A DNA stretch of 64,000 nt from Rallus limicola. Its lineage: Eukaryota; Chordata; Aves; Gruiformes; Rallidae. The DNA lies in the NCBI GenBank assembly GCA_022605955.1, contig JAKCOZ010000001.1, positions 81,022,520-81,086,519 on the forward strand, in the 5' to 3' direction. The notes under the pieces are model-generated. The model was not told the origin of the DNA and did no database searches. It worked only from the letters and a program-made list of their open reading frames with translations. Positions within the stretch are counted from its first letter, which is position 1. Each line of letters begins with the position of its first letter. Below are positions 52,201 to 64,000 of the stretch, piece by piece. Position numbers and translations under genes: made by a program.

Positions 52201-53928
52201 TGGTTACCTTGGCCCAACACAGGGCACTGGATGCACACCAGTGACACCCTCCTGCCAGTATGGTAAGAGCCACGTGGCTTCACAGTCCCTTCACCCTTCC
52301 ATTAACGGGTCTGGCCCTAGTCAGAGGTAGGTGGCAAATATTAGTGAGCCCTGTCTTGTTATTTCAAGCTTATGATAATCACAGGCCGTGTCCAGGGCTC
52401 TCCCAAACCTGCTGGGATGAAGTGGCAGCCTGAATCTACCCATGGTACATGTGGCCCCTCTCCAGACTGCAGGAGTGGCAAAGGGAGCGCCCCTGAGCTA
52501 AGTGTGGTTTCAGAGTGCTCCTCGAAGGCCTTTCCCCCCGTCCTCAGGCTTCTTACAGCCATGAAACTGGGCAGTGGGAGTAGTCTGCAGCCCATCACCA
52601 GTTCAGCCACCTGGTAGCCTCCATCCTGAACACCTCCACTCTCTCTTCTGCCTGGGACCAGGTACTGCCTGACCGCATCAGCCACCTGCAGGCATCTCCA
52701 TCCAGGCCAGACACACAGCAGAATGGCTATGTAGCTGGGCATGGAATGGCTGTATTTTGATTGCACAAGTAGTGCACAACAAACCATGTGGTACAGCAGG
52801 AGCCATGACAGCAAGAAACCCCCCCTCCAGAGTGTCCACAAGCAGCCAACAGCCCACCTATCATGCCATCAGGGCTCCATCGCTGGGTGGCAGACACAGC
52901 TGCAGCCCTGTCAAGGTCAGACTCATTTTATTTTTTTTTTTTTTTAAGATCCTTCAGTGCAAGGGTCAAAGGATCAACAGCTAGAGATTTGTGACACAGT
53001 GCCCAGGTTATGAGGCAACTCCCAGACCAGGATTTCCAGGAATGTACATCTTCATGCACATGCATTTTAGAGTATGGAGAGTAGAACATAATTTGAAAAA
53101 AGCCCCAGGAACCTCAAAGGTTTTTTCAGGCTTCTTTCTCATAGAGCTGGAAATGCCTCCTTGTGCCAAAACCAAGATGAATAATCCCCATTTCCAATGA
53201 AAACGTGTGAAGTTAAGTCATTTTCATCAAATTGTGATTTTAGGTAAGTACTGATAAAAAATTAAATTATAATCAAATCTCATTAAAAATAACTTGTTTT
53301 TTTCAAAAGGGCTGCAGTCCTAATGTTCCCAGTGGATACCCAGGGGATGCAGGAGTGTTGTGAACAGTAGCTCAGTGATTTCAGAGGCCCAGACAGATTT
53401 ATGAGATGCTTTAGGGCCGAGTCCACGGGGACAGTTCTGTGTCTCTAACATGGCTCCATTTCAAAGGAGGCAAAATGTCAACGCAGCTCATCAGAGCAGA
53501 GTCCTGGTCTGTTTCAACACCAGGATGTAGCTGCTTTTGAAATGTTGCCTCACTTGTCAAGGACCTCCTTGTCTGCAGTTTTCCTTGGCCAATCTGCTTG
53601 CTGTTGGGTCTGCGTGCTGAAACCCAAGTCTGAGGCACAACAGGAGACTGAAATGCCATTTCACCTGAGGCAGGGGAGAGAAGTGATTTCCTTCAGGAGA
53701 CGCAGGAGGATGCCCTCACACAGCTGTATGGAGCTGGACCAGCTGAACACTGCCATCATTTGTCCCCCTTGCACATCTTTTTGAGTATCAGAGATACTCC
53801 CCATGGCCCTGGTGAAATAGGGTCAGCTGCCCTGCCCCCCACCCTCCAGGCACCTGACCTGCTTCTGCAGCTCATCCGTCCCAAACCAGCAGTCTGGTGC
53901 TTTTGATGGAAACCCCACTTACACCACC
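49271..53928. other. Intergenic sequence, no gene recognised
   Basis: GC content is higher than in the UTR and there are many short overlapping ORFs on both strands (longest about 160 codons at 52359-52841 minus), none with recognisable domains, conserved motifs or paired splice sites. A T15 run lies at 52931-52945. By human synteny TIGIT would be expected downstream of ZBTB20; I looked for an Ig V-set pattern (Cys ... D-x-G-x-Y-x-C) in the open frames and did not find one. Confidence 0.55.
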
Positions 53929-54360
53929 ACAGAATCATAGAATCACAAGGTTGGAAAAGACCTTTAAGATCATTGAGTCCAACCGTTCCAGTCCTATGCT
54001 AAACCATATCCCTAAGTACCTCATCTACCCTTTTCTTAAACACATCCAGGGATAGTGACTCACCAACCTCCCTGGGCAGCCTGTTCCAGGCCCTGACAGC
54101 TCTTTCACTGAAAAAATTTTCCTAACATCTGATCTGACCCTCCCCTGTCACAGCTCTGTGCCATTTCCCCTTGTCCTATCTCCTGTCACCTGGCTGAAGA
54201 GACCATCACCCACCTCTCTACAACCTCTCTTCAGGTAATCATAGGTAGTGATAAGGTCTCCCCCCTCATCCTCCTCTTCTCAAGACTAAACATCCCCAGC
54301 TCCCTCAGCCACCTCAACCAAGCTGCGGCCTCACCAATGCCAAGTGCAGGGGCATCATAT
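53929..54360 (-). mobile_element. CR1 LINE 3' end, antisense, with internal deletion
   Basis: Read on the minus strand this is a CR1 3' end. On the + strand it begins with the reversed terminal repeat (AGAATCATAGAATCACAAGG), then TTGGAAAAGACCTTTAAGATC, ATTGAGTCCAACC, CTGGGCAGCCTGTTCCAG and CTCTTCTCAAGACTAAAC. Around 54317-54323 it jumps to GCGGCCTCACCAATGCCAAG and GCAGGGGCATCAT, skipping the part that in intact CR1 encodes the Cys/Leu-rich 'popular' stretch between these blocks. The copy is 5'-truncated near 54360. Confidence 0.95.
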
Positions 54361-54405
54361 CCATAAGGATCGCCATGCACTCTCACTTGCCTTTTCTTTT
54401 CTGGC

Positions 54406-54486
54406 CCCCACTGCTGGTACCCATGCCTTGGTTTCCCACACAAAAGCTGTGAATGTGACAGATGCGTTTACAAAGGTGTCAAAGTG
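54406..54486 (+). repeat. Unnamed dispersed repeat, copy 1
   Basis: This segment and 55803-55880 align in the same orientation (shared blocks CCCAC..CTG.TACCCA, GGTTTCC, CAAAAG, GTGAATGTGAC.GAT) at roughly 70-75 percent by eye. Copy 1 abuts the truncated end of the CR1. I cannot name the family. Confidence 0.5.
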
Positions 54487-57400
54487 GGGCCAGCCAGGAC
54501 ATTTATCTTCTTGGTTCCCAGGCTAATTTAGCAAGAGAAAGCATCTGAAATGCAGCTGAACATGACAGCATGTCCTGGAGGGGTGCAGAGCACAGTCAAA
54601 TCACTTCCAGGCCTTGGCAGGGGTGCTTCCTTTAGTGATCATCTCTGCGACACTCATACAAGCGCTGTGCAATACATCTTGCAGACCAAGTCGTTACATT
54701 AGGAGGGAGGAAAGGCACAAATATCATTAATCCAAGGAATTAAAGGTGGCTGTGGAAAATCAGCCGTGCAGGACAAAGCTCTCTGTGCCTATGCACAAGG
54801 AGACAGTGGTCTCCTTTCACACATAAGTCCACATTCATCCACTGGTGGACTTCAAACTCAAACCTGGGTGAAAAAAAAGATCTTAACTTGCATTTCGCCC
54901 TCGGTGGTAGCCCTTGTGCCACCAGCAAATCCTAGGCAACAACAGTTTAGCACTTCTTTTGCCCAGGGATTTTCCTCGTAGCATGGCACTGACAAACCTC
55001 ACACCAATACCATGGCTGAGACTTTACCCAGGTTTAATTTGGGGGTTGTGTGTCACAGGGATTACATGCCAGACTTTTCTACCCAACCCAGAAGAAATGC
55101 ATGATAACAGCACTGGCAGTATTACTGACCACAATCCCATCTATCTTATCTCATCTCATTAAAATAAGCAAGCAAAGAAGGATCCGGCTATTGAGACGAG
55201 TTCTATTTTCCATAAAGCCACACTGCCCATCATCAATTAGCCCGATGAATGGGACAGAGCCAGCTGTCTGGAAGAGACTAAAAACAAAGCAATCAAAGGA
55301 AAGAAAGAAAACAAACAAACAAACAAGATACCAACTTCCCAAGAAAACACTACAACTTTTTTTTTTTCCCCTTGCAGGATTTTGGAGGCCTTGGGTGATA
55401 AAAGCCACTTGCCCCCACTGCAGATGAATGACAGCTTTTCAGATAAACCCCAAGATTTCTCATTCCCTGCTGGAACCCCAAGAAAACAACCATAACACAG
55501 CACCCTCCTTGGGCTGTACCTGGACCAGAAAGAGTGAGGACACTGGTCACACACCAGTGCAGCCCCCTGGGCAGGAGCAGGTAGGCCATGCTGCCACCAA
55601 GCCATGAAAGCCTTGGGTTGCTTGTTTGGGAAGCAGGACAACAGAACCACGGCTTTGTAGAAACCTCAGAGGGAGGGAAAGGAAAAGAAAAAAGAGGAAA
55701 GAACAAGATAGTGTGACATAAACCAACCACATAGGCTGTGAAAAGCAACAGAGAAACACCCTCAAGCAATCTGTGTATTCAAACCACTCTGTAGCCCTGA
55801 CTGCCCACCACTGTTACCCACGGCTGGGTTTCCTATGCAAAAGACGTGAATGTGACTGATAGGTCAGCGAAGCCAGCAGCTCAGTGTAAGCAAGCCAGCT
55901 TTGGGACTGTATCTGAACTAGACAGGTCAGCCACCAGGAAAGTGAAAGTGGCATCAAGCAGCATTCCACCAAACCCTCTGTTGCAACCAAATTGCAGCCA
56001 AACCACAGGGGCAGGACACTAGACCATACACAAGCATTTTTGGTTTGCTCCCTGTAGTACTATGAGGCTAATACTTACACTGATAGACAAGACATGAGAC
56101 CAAGAAGATCAATTCTGCATGCCCAATTCTGTAGCCAAGAGCCTGCATAAACAGTGGAGGTTATTGCAGATTTGTGTGCTCGGCCTAAACAGAGTGCTGA
56201 CTGTGCCTGCAGCCATCCATAGGTTGCTGACCAGGCCTGTTTATGTCTGTCTCACTCCACCTCTCACCCTATCTCCCCGCTGATGCATCCCACCCTCCAT
56301 CCTGCCACACAAGATGCAGGATGGGCAGGACCAAGCCTAGGTCATTTTGGGGCATCCAGGCACAGCCACAACAGTGGGATGTCCCTTCAGCCCTGCCAGA
56401 ACACAGAGCCTGCTAACCTCCTCCTCCTCCCAGCTTAACAAAGCTTCACCTGCTCCTAATTTTTTTTCTTTCTCTTGCCCAATTGCCTTTTAAAGCAAAT
56501 AAGACTGCCTCCAGCCCAATGAGGTCAATAACTTGACTTCACTCATGGCTTTCAGGATGCTTTGTGGCCTTCACAAGCGCAGCGATGCAACAGCTCAAGG
56601 CTGTGGGCCATATATTTGCCCCTTGGCTCAGAACTGCATTAGTGACCTGAGCAGACCATAAATACAAGACCTCGTGCACAAAAGGAACTTAAAGGCATTA
56701 CAATTCTCTTTCCTTCCCCCAGGTTTTCGATGACACCTACCTGGCTCTATATATCTTTCCACCCACCTCTTTTCATCAGACACTTTTTTGGTCCATTTGC
56801 AGTGCTTACATGGTTTTTGGGAAGATATTTTAGTGACTGTGTTTCATAGCAGTGCCCAGACTTATTTGGGTTTATGTCTTTGGAGACCCTCCAAAGGACT
56901 TTATCCAAGGGACTTAATTAGTCACCATTAATAAAGTCTATAAACAGCTGCTTGGGAGAAAAACAGATCATAAACCCAAGTATTTTAACAAGGCCACTAG
57001 CCTGCAATTATATATGTGAGACAGAAAAATGTTACCAGACTGTCCTGCACCAGCCTCGGGTGACGTCTGAAAAAATGCCAAAGAAATTTAGGTGCTGGTG
57101 TCCATCTAAGCTCCCAGCAGCGATGCTGGCACTGCAGAGCAGCTGCGCTTCTCGGTGCCCTCTGCACCTTCTCTCTCAAGTGTCCAAGTGTTAGGATGTC
57201 TGCAGGGATCTGGGGATGGCAAGCACACATATGTCCCACACATACACAGCTCATAAGCCACGGGCCGTGTAGGGCCTGATCCCAAAAGCATTTGTCCAAA
57301 AAGATACCACTGTTTGAACATGGTCGTGAGGTGACTTTTTGGGAAAGGCCACCAGGAAACACCTTTCCTTTTGTATCTACACTTGAAGTGTCCTCCAGCC

Positions 57401-58357
57401 AAAACAGCCTTAGACCCATACGGCCAAGCTTTAGCAGTGACATTTGTTTGATATGCAGGTTGAACCCAGGCATTTAATTCCCCAGTTGTGATACATGTGC
57501 CGACTCGAGGTCTGGTGAGGGCCAGTAGGTTTCTCTTCCAGCAAAAAAAAAAAAATCACCATGAGCTCCTGCTCAAGGGACAACCTCAACCTTGAGCTGA
57601 CTGGCACAGCAAGTCCAGCCCCACATCCAGATCCACCTGGCATGGGACCAAAGCATCAGCACCTCTTTCTGCCTGAGATAGGAACAGCTCAGCAACTGCT
57701 GCATGGGGGCTTAGCCCCATCTTTGGAGGGGTCTTTCCTGAACTTAGCCTATTGATGTGCCCCCCCCTCCTCCCTCTCTGCAACCAGATCCTGAGACAGC
57801 CTGGCTAGCCTAGTACATTTTAGGAGGAGGCTTGGTGGCTGTGTTTTGCCATACCAGATGTATCAGGTGTCCCAGCTCCCTGCAAGAGTGGGTATGACCC
57901 ACCTTTGAACATGCAATTTGATAGGTCAAATGGATGTTTCCGCAGCTCCTCTCTCCCATACTGGCCCTTTGTGCCATGTCCTCTCTTATTTTCACTAAAT
58001 TATCCCTCCTTTCAACACTCAAACTCTCCTTTCCCCATGCATTTGTGTCATTTTTTTCCTGCTGGAGGTCACCTGTCTCCTCACAGTCCTCCCCAGCTCC
58101 CCAGTCCAGCCCTGTCCCCTCAGCTCTTGCTCTGCCACTCTGGACCACTGCGAGCACACCTAAAGAGCAATCACCACAAGCACTTCAGGATGCTTCTCCC
58201 TGACATCTTCACTCACCCAGCTTTTCCCCTTGTCCTGCTTGATTGGTGCTTTTGAAGAGGCAAGCTCACAACATACATCCTTCCCCACCTTCTCTTGCCC
58301 CACCATCCAAACCATTTTTTTTTCATCTATCCTTCCTTCCTCTCTGCTTTTCACTCC

Positions 58358-58359
<2 letters not shown>
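54487..58359. other. Intergenic sequence, no gene recognised
   Basis: Apart from repeat copy 2, short unsupported ORFs only (for example 56997-57473 minus, 158 codons; 57905-58255 plus, 116 codons). No domain, no splice-consistent exon and no recognised RNA gene. 56.5-57.0 kb is AT-rich with an AATAAA near 56930 but no associated gene. Confidence 0.55.
55803..55880 (+). repeat. Unnamed dispersed repeat, copy 2
   Basis: Partner of 54406-54486, 1.4 kb away in direct orientation. It could be two members of an interspersed repeat family or an old local duplication. It is not coding: both copies contain stops in all the matched frames. Confidence 0.5.

Positions 58360-58406
<47 letters not shown>
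58360..58406 (+). repeat. (CA)23 microsatellite
   Basis: Perfect, uninterrupted 47-base CA alternation preceded by a pyrimidine-rich flank. The longest and purest microsatellite in the window, so likely polymorphic. Confidence 0.98.
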
Positions 58407-58408
<2 letters not shown>

Positions 58409-61400
58409 AACCCTCATCATGTCCCAGCCCTTCACCCTGCCTTCCTTTCAGAAGAGTGCAATACTGGGAGGATGCCAAAATTCCCAGCCATGTTTGTGCA
58501 AGTGGCAAGATCCATGTGGGTCTCTGCAGATCACAGCCAAGGCCCACAGCCACTCACACTGAAGCAGCAAGCAAGCAAAGCAGCAAAACACCTCTGCACC
58601 CAGATCACTAATTGCAGAATGATCTCTCCCTGTCCTTATCTCAACTCCTGAGCCTCTCAATAGATATTTTCTCCCCTTTTCAGCTGAAAAGGGGAGTGGC
58701 AGAGCGGCTTTGATGGGCGTCTGGCCTCCAGCCAGGGACAAACCACCAATCCTTTTTTTGCACCCAAGGAGGGGCTCAAGGAGTTTGAGATAAGGACAAT
58801 AATTGGACAAGGGAATGGGCAGAACATACTGAACATAGCTGGGTAGTGTAATAATTGCTGATAATTTATTTTGGGATGGGGATTTTTAAGGGCGATTGAG
58901 GATCCAACCTGGCTTGGACTATGTGAGTGATCCCAACCAAAGGAGATACTAACAGTCTTAAATTTTTTCTCCAGTGCATTAGTAGCTCAGGACTGAAACC
59001 ACCATCACCTCAACCTGGTGGCTTGCAGGGAGATGGAAATCTTGTCAAGGAAAGGCAGCCGGCATGATGTAACCTCCTTTTGTCTGGTGACACCTTCAAA
59101 GTGTGGGGAAGAACTCCAGACAAGCCTTTTCCGTCTCGCCGCCTACGTGACGAGAAAGGAGTCAGCGCTGTAACAGAGATCTGGTGCAGAAGCAGCATGA
59201 ATGGAAATCCTTGGAACCACCAGAAGGAGGGTTACAAGAAAAGCAGGAACTGGTAAGGAAGGACGCCACATGCGGCCCAGTGACACTGAGTCACACGCTG
59301 GTCACACCATGATGAAAGGGCAGAGGGTTTCATCATTTATGTTCCCCCATTCAGGACTGGTAGCTTCTGCAATATTAAAGCGCTCCCTCTAAAAACTACT
59401 CAGATCCTGCACAGTTTGGAAGCTTTTCCCTGAAAGGAAAGCACAAACCCAGAGCCTTAACTAGAAGGAACAAGCTGCTAGGACAGCGTACCTTGCAAAG
59501 GACAATGACGTAATCCAAATGGTTTAGCACTTGCCTCCTTGTCAATGGATAAGAACGGATTAGTACCTATCATTCTTGCATTTGTTGTCTGTATCAAACA
59601 CAGCTTTTCTGGTTCCTAAGAGCTCATGGTACAACTTCAAAGAAGTAATGTGTCTCTCCTCTCCTGTCATTGCAAATCCATGTCAGCAAAGGACTCGAGA
59701 TCGTCCCTCACCCCTATGCACCCAAGTATGTACTGCATTAATTGTAAGCACTCTTATTGTTTCCAGTGCTTGGAACAATTTAACTTTCCCTCTAATGTTT
59801 TGAAACACTTTCAGAATCCAGAGGGAAGCCTTTGGACAGCAAGAACTTCTGTGAAAAAGCTTGATACCTTGAGGAAGGCAGAGGCAAGGAATTAATTACC
59901 CAAATGTTGTACGGAGGTTGGCCCACACTGATGAGCACTGACCCACTGAGGCAACAACAGCCAGCAGGTAAGTCAAGTAACAGCAGTTTAGCCCTCTCCA
60001 TTCTCTCCCAAAAGTGAGGTGAAGTCTTGCACAGTGCTGCAATCAGCTCTGTTCACTGACATGTTCAGAGCTTTTTGTGTTACAGAAGGACATCTTCCCA
60101 TGTGGTTTCCATTGTGAGAAGAAAAAAATATGAAAATTTTTTTTAAAAACCCAAACCAACAACAGCCCAAGAACTAAAGCACTGAGGATACAGTTAACGT
60201 TGTACCCTGGTGTGGTGTAGGGACCTCTCCCTGTTTTAGACCTGGTGAGACAACCCCAGCCTGGATGGGCCTGCTGTGTCCCAGGTCTCCTGCCTCCATA
60301 GCACAGCTGCAGCACGCTGGTGCCAAAGTTGTGTCACCCATGTGTGTGCCAGCATGTGAAACACACCATGAAGTAGCTCCAACCCCCTCCCAGAAGGTGT
60401 ATTTGACCAAACTCACACATACACATCTCTAAGGGCAACTGAAAAGGTTAATGTCCTGCATTGAAAGAGGGGAGGCTGCAAGCAAGAAGGTTCTCCTCTC
60501 TCACTGCATCTAGTGTCTTGTCTTACTTGTTTGGAGGTATCCAAACAGGTCACCTGTGCCACCTGTCCTAGAGAAGCTCCCTAGTGCAACTACATTACAG
60601 CTAAGTGCATCTTGCGTGGAATGGTAGCAGACACAGTGGGTAAGGCGGGAGGGGAGGGGGGGCACAGACCCCATGTGAGCAGCTGAAGCAATCTGGTGAA
60701 TGGAGTTGCTAATGGATGGACCAAGGTTTGCCTTGGACACATCAATAGCAGAGGCATGATTTTCTGTCTTTTGATATTGAACAAGAGAGAGAACGGACTC
60801 TCAGATTTCCCTACGGTTAGAGACCGATTCCAATTACTGTGCAGATAGATGAGCTTTCCAGTGCCAGAGATTGCCCAGAGCTACAGTGCAGACACCTCGC
60901 CTCAGACATCCCTGTGCAACCAAAACCTTTCGGGGGGCGGATCTCAAGGCTAGAACTTCAGTAGTTTCAGGTGAACCAGCAACTACCAGCAGCAGCCACC
61001 TTCTCATGTGGGATGTGGGAGTCAGAGTACGGTCTCCCTCTGATGCAAATGCAGGATTTGGGTGAACTGGCAGAGCTAAGCTGAAAGCTGAAGGAGAGCT
61101 TGGAGCTTCCCTTCTGAAAGCTGGTGGTCAGGAGGCTGATCAGCATGCTACCAGGGAAGGTGAGGAGGACAAGCCTATGGGATGACCAGCATGTGAGGTG
61201 TTCTCTGGGCACCTCCTGTTACAAAGATGACCGGTTCTGCCGGCACCAGCAAAAGCTGCAGTAAGGTATGGCAGGGCCTAAGCACAGTGAAAGTTTCTAA
61301 GCAGCCAAAGGAAGGCAGGCAGAGGACTTCTTGTGGCAGTGAAGAAAGACCCAGCAATGGTCCCTTGAGAGACGTACAGGCAGAGCCCATCCTGATAAAG

Positions 61401-61599
61401 CCTCTGCTCGGGGACATTAAGTGCTCTCAACCTTCCCTTGAGAAATGATAGCTGGTGAAATGAAAAGAGGAAACACTTGGCACTGCCAAAGAGTGGTTTT
61501 CAACACCACCGTTACCCTGCGTGACTCACGGCCACACCGCAGCATCCCCACCAAGAGCTGGGGTAGCTGGGGTTTTTTAAAACAACCCCCCTGGTGTTA
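58407..61599. other. Intergenic sequence, no gene recognised
   Basis: No domain-bearing ORF. A G-rich strand segment at 60638-60662 (runs GGG, GGG, GGGG and G7, with loops of 6, 1 and 1 bases) is a possible G-quadruplex. Otherwise nothing structured was seen. Confidence 0.5.
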
Positions 61600-62300
61600 T
61601 ATATGAGCCAGGAGACTGGGGCCTGCTGTGTGGGACCGGGAAACCGGCGCAGGAAGGGTCCCTTCCCTTCGAGCATCAGCCACGTGCAGGATGGCCATGT
61701 CCTCCTGGAATCCCGGGCTTCCTCCCCGCCCGCTGAGCCACCGGCAGGACCCCGCGGGGCGCTCGCCGTGTGCCCCCCTCTCAAAGGGCTGGGGGGTGTT
61801 TTTGGCTAACGGCTGCCGCCGCCGAGGTGCTTTGGTGCCTTCAGCAGACCCTGCGTTCCCAGGAGCGCAGCCCCCGCCTCGGGCCGGCCCCGTCTGTGGC
61901 GACGTGGGGCCGGGGGATGCTCGGGATCCCCCGGGGTCCCGGCCCACAGCCACGGGGGTGCAGTTTTGCTTCATCGCCACCGGGTGTCCCAGCGGGACCG
62001 GGCAGAGGTGCTGCTCCGGGGAGGCGAGGGGGGCAAGGTAGGACTAGGAAGGGTGGGGGTACCAGCTACTGTGGGGCGCGTCCAGCCTCGTCACTCGCAG
62101 GAGGGATGGAGACAGGGGGACGCATCAAACACCTCTGAGCACCTACTGCCTGAAAAGTCGCATTTAAAACACATTTCCAGAGCGGTTGCGCCTCCGTTCT
62201 CCATCCGGGCAGCAACACCTTGTCCCCCCGCGTCTCACAAACTGTCCCCGGGGAGCTGCCGGCAGTGCTGCCAGGCACCCCACCGCCCTGCCGCTGCTTC
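61600..62300. promoter_or_regulatory. CpG island
   Basis: A GC-rich stretch dense in CpG (GCCGCCGCCGAGG near 61815, CGGGCCGGCCCCGTC near 61879, CGGGATCCCCCGGGG near 61922), standing out against CpG-poor flanks. In vertebrates this usually marks a promoter or a methylation-free regulatory element. GGCAAG|GTAGGA near 62036 could be a 5' splice site of a + strand first exon, but no coding content is recognisable. Open frames on both strands here are expected from GC content alone. Confidence 0.55.
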
Positions 62301-64000
62301 CCCTCACTGGGGCATGCCCGGTGCCCAGCTCAGGTCTCCCTTTACCTCCTAGATGCTGTAGCAATAAAAGCAATCCGTCCTGCTGGTGCGCAGGAGCTCA
62401 GCCCCCAGAGCTGTTTCAGGAGGTGTTACCGCATATGCAACCTCAGCTCTGCCTTGGGGTACATCAGCAGGAGAGACGCCCTCCACGTCCCTGCGGTGAT
62501 TCCCAGGTCTGAGCTCCGAACCGTGGGAGATTTTAGGAGGCACGGCTTCAGCCAGGGTAAACCAATGTATTTCCCTCCCATGTTCCAGTTCTAGCCAAAC
62601 ACTTTTGAAAATACTCCACAAGAACCAGGCTGCTGGCAGAGTCAGGGGCTCTGTGGGGCACAGTTAAAAGAAGAGGAAGGATGTATAGCAGGTAGTGTCG
62701 GGCAAGCTATCTGTAAGCATTGCTGCAGGAGTACAGAGGAAGTATTACAGGCTTTCAGATGTTAAAGAAAGAATCTGCTGTTCATCAGGTCTGGCATGCC
62801 AAGGGGCTTTGGGGCACTTTCCACAATGAGATGTTTTTCCACCAAAAAAAAAAAAAAACCAAACAAAACCAAAATAAAACAAACAAAAAAGAACACCCAC
62901 CTTGCTCCTTGTCACCAGCCACCACACAAAATGGCTTCACGGAACTGTGGCTTCACGGAGCTGTGGTGGCCCTGCTCCCACCACACTCACAGCCCTGGGC
63001 CCACAGCACTCACTCCACAACAACCGAGCCCTGGGAGAAATGAGGTATTGAGCACAACTGGACACTGAAACTCCTGATTTCTGGCTCTCCAGGGCTTGGT
63101 TTAATAGAGACAAATAAATTAGCCTGAAGATTCATAATGCTTGTGTGACTGCAAGTGCCCTGCAGATGACTCTGGTGAAGCTGCCATCCACTCCTTGAGG
63201 AAAAAGCACTTAGTGCAAGGTTTTACAGCCTGAGCAGCAGCATGCAGATGGAGGTGAGGAAGGCAGATGCAGCTCTGAATGACACCTTAAACCACTCCTT
63301 GTCTTCTAGTGCCCTTCAGGGATGCAGAGTAGAAAATCAGGGATGCAGCAGCAGATCTCACCATTGTCTGTCCAAGTAGACCGCCCAGAATACAGGCTTA
63401 CATTGGAAAGTTCACAAGAAACCAGAGGTAAAGCAGAGTTCACCAAGGCATGAGTAGGGCACATAGGACTCAGAGCAGGTATTTGAAGGGATGCAGGAGA
63501 GAAAGGGGAGCTCTGTGAGGAGGTTTGACTTCGAGGCAGACGGGAAGCAGAGAAAGATTTCAGTTCACAGTCAGGGAAATGCGTAAATGCTACATCCGCC
63601 CCAGCAATTTTCACTTGAGATCATTTCATGGTGTGTCTGTATATAGCAGCTAAAGTACCTCTGAAAGCTATAATGAAGAGCACCAGAACACAGTCTAATT
63701 TCTTGACTCACAGTTTGGGCTATAATTTTGTCGGTCTTGCCTCAGCTCAGCGTTCTGAGTGCTTTTAAGTAAAAATGGTTCAGATGGTTTTAGCTTCGTT
63801 GTTTTTTTTTTTAAGGAAACATGGCTCGTGCGGGCACACCATCTCTCTGGCCCTTAGCAAAGATTTTGCTTGAAAGGGGGAGTAGCAGCAAACCTAAAAC
63901 TGATGCCATTGGTCCCAGCCCCACAAATTATTAGCAGCACAAGGAGGAGAAAGGCATCAGGCCAAGCTCCGCTGCTGTCTCCTCTCCCTGGCGTGCTGCT
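62301..64000. other. Intergenic sequence, no gene recognised
   Basis: Contains a two-copy 16-bp tandem duplication (TGGCTTCACGGAACTG at 62932-62947 and a one-base variant at 62948-62963), an A14 run followed by AAAC units near 62844-62890, and no convincing exon. Confidence 0.5.

Noticed and set aside
52359..52841. 160-codon minus-strand frame starting with a signal-peptide-like hydrophobic stretch, considered as a TIGIT-like exon
   Set aside because: No Ig V-set cysteine spacing, no D-x-G-x-Y-x-C motif, no exon boundaries; the hydrophobic start is probably accidental.
58359..58553. Val/Cys-rich and Thr/His-rich ORFs across the (CA)n tract
   Set aside because: These are translations of the microsatellite, not proteins.
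61597..62041. Long overlapping ORFs on both strands of the CpG island
   Set aside because: GC-rich DNA has few stop codons; the peptides are Pro/Gly/Arg-rich without any domain.

Overview
The window is vertebrate nuclear DNA, almost certainly from a bird. It contains two CR1 LINE 3' ends of avian type, a degraded endogenous retrovirus pol segment of a kind common in bird genomes, and one recognisable gene, ZBTB20, on the + strand. ZBTB20 encodes a BTB/POZ and C2H2 zinc-finger transcriptional repressor. The species cannot be fixed from the sequence. Nothing bacterial, viral-active or CRISPR-like is present.

Layout. 1-15181 is the 3' part of a non-coding ZBTB20 intron. It holds the minus-strand retroviral integrase remnant (1 to about 690), a MIR-like SINE scrap, an old L3/CR1 remnant, a CpG-rich patch at 6.5-6.75 kb and simple repeats. 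15182-16786 is the large coding exon: BTB domain, acidic and Gln/Ser/Thr-rich linker, and zinc finger 1. 16787-21829 is a 5.0 kb phase-1 intron with a sense-oriented CR1. 21830-22248 is the last coding segment, with zinc fingers 2-5 and the TAA stop. The short-isoform protein starting at 15202 is 667 residues, against 668 remembered for human. The 73-residue N-terminal extension of the long isoform is not encoded here and must lie upstream.

22249 to about 49.1 kb is AT-rich, has no credible coding exon, and ends in a good polyadenylation configuration (AATAAA at 49076 followed by a GU-rich element). I read it as one exceptionally long (about 27 kb) ZBTB20 3' UTR. This is inference, supported by the very long terminal exon that I recall for mammalian ZBTB20. 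It contains several strong sense-strand G-quadruplex motifs, many alternative poly(A) signals, an old DNA-transposon-like segment and, unexpectedly, a short CpG-rich block at 47.94-48.14 kb.

From about 49.1 kb to the end the composition becomes more GC-rich and looks intergenic. It has an antisense CR1 with an internal deletion, a diverged pair of an unnamed repeat, a (CA)n microsatellite, and a CpG island at 61.6-62.3 kb that could mark a promoter. I found no second protein-coding gene. In human the downstream neighbour is TIGIT, but I see no immunoglobulin-domain exon here. I did not find a novel multi-gene system; the points of interest are UTR architecture, splicing and repeat history.
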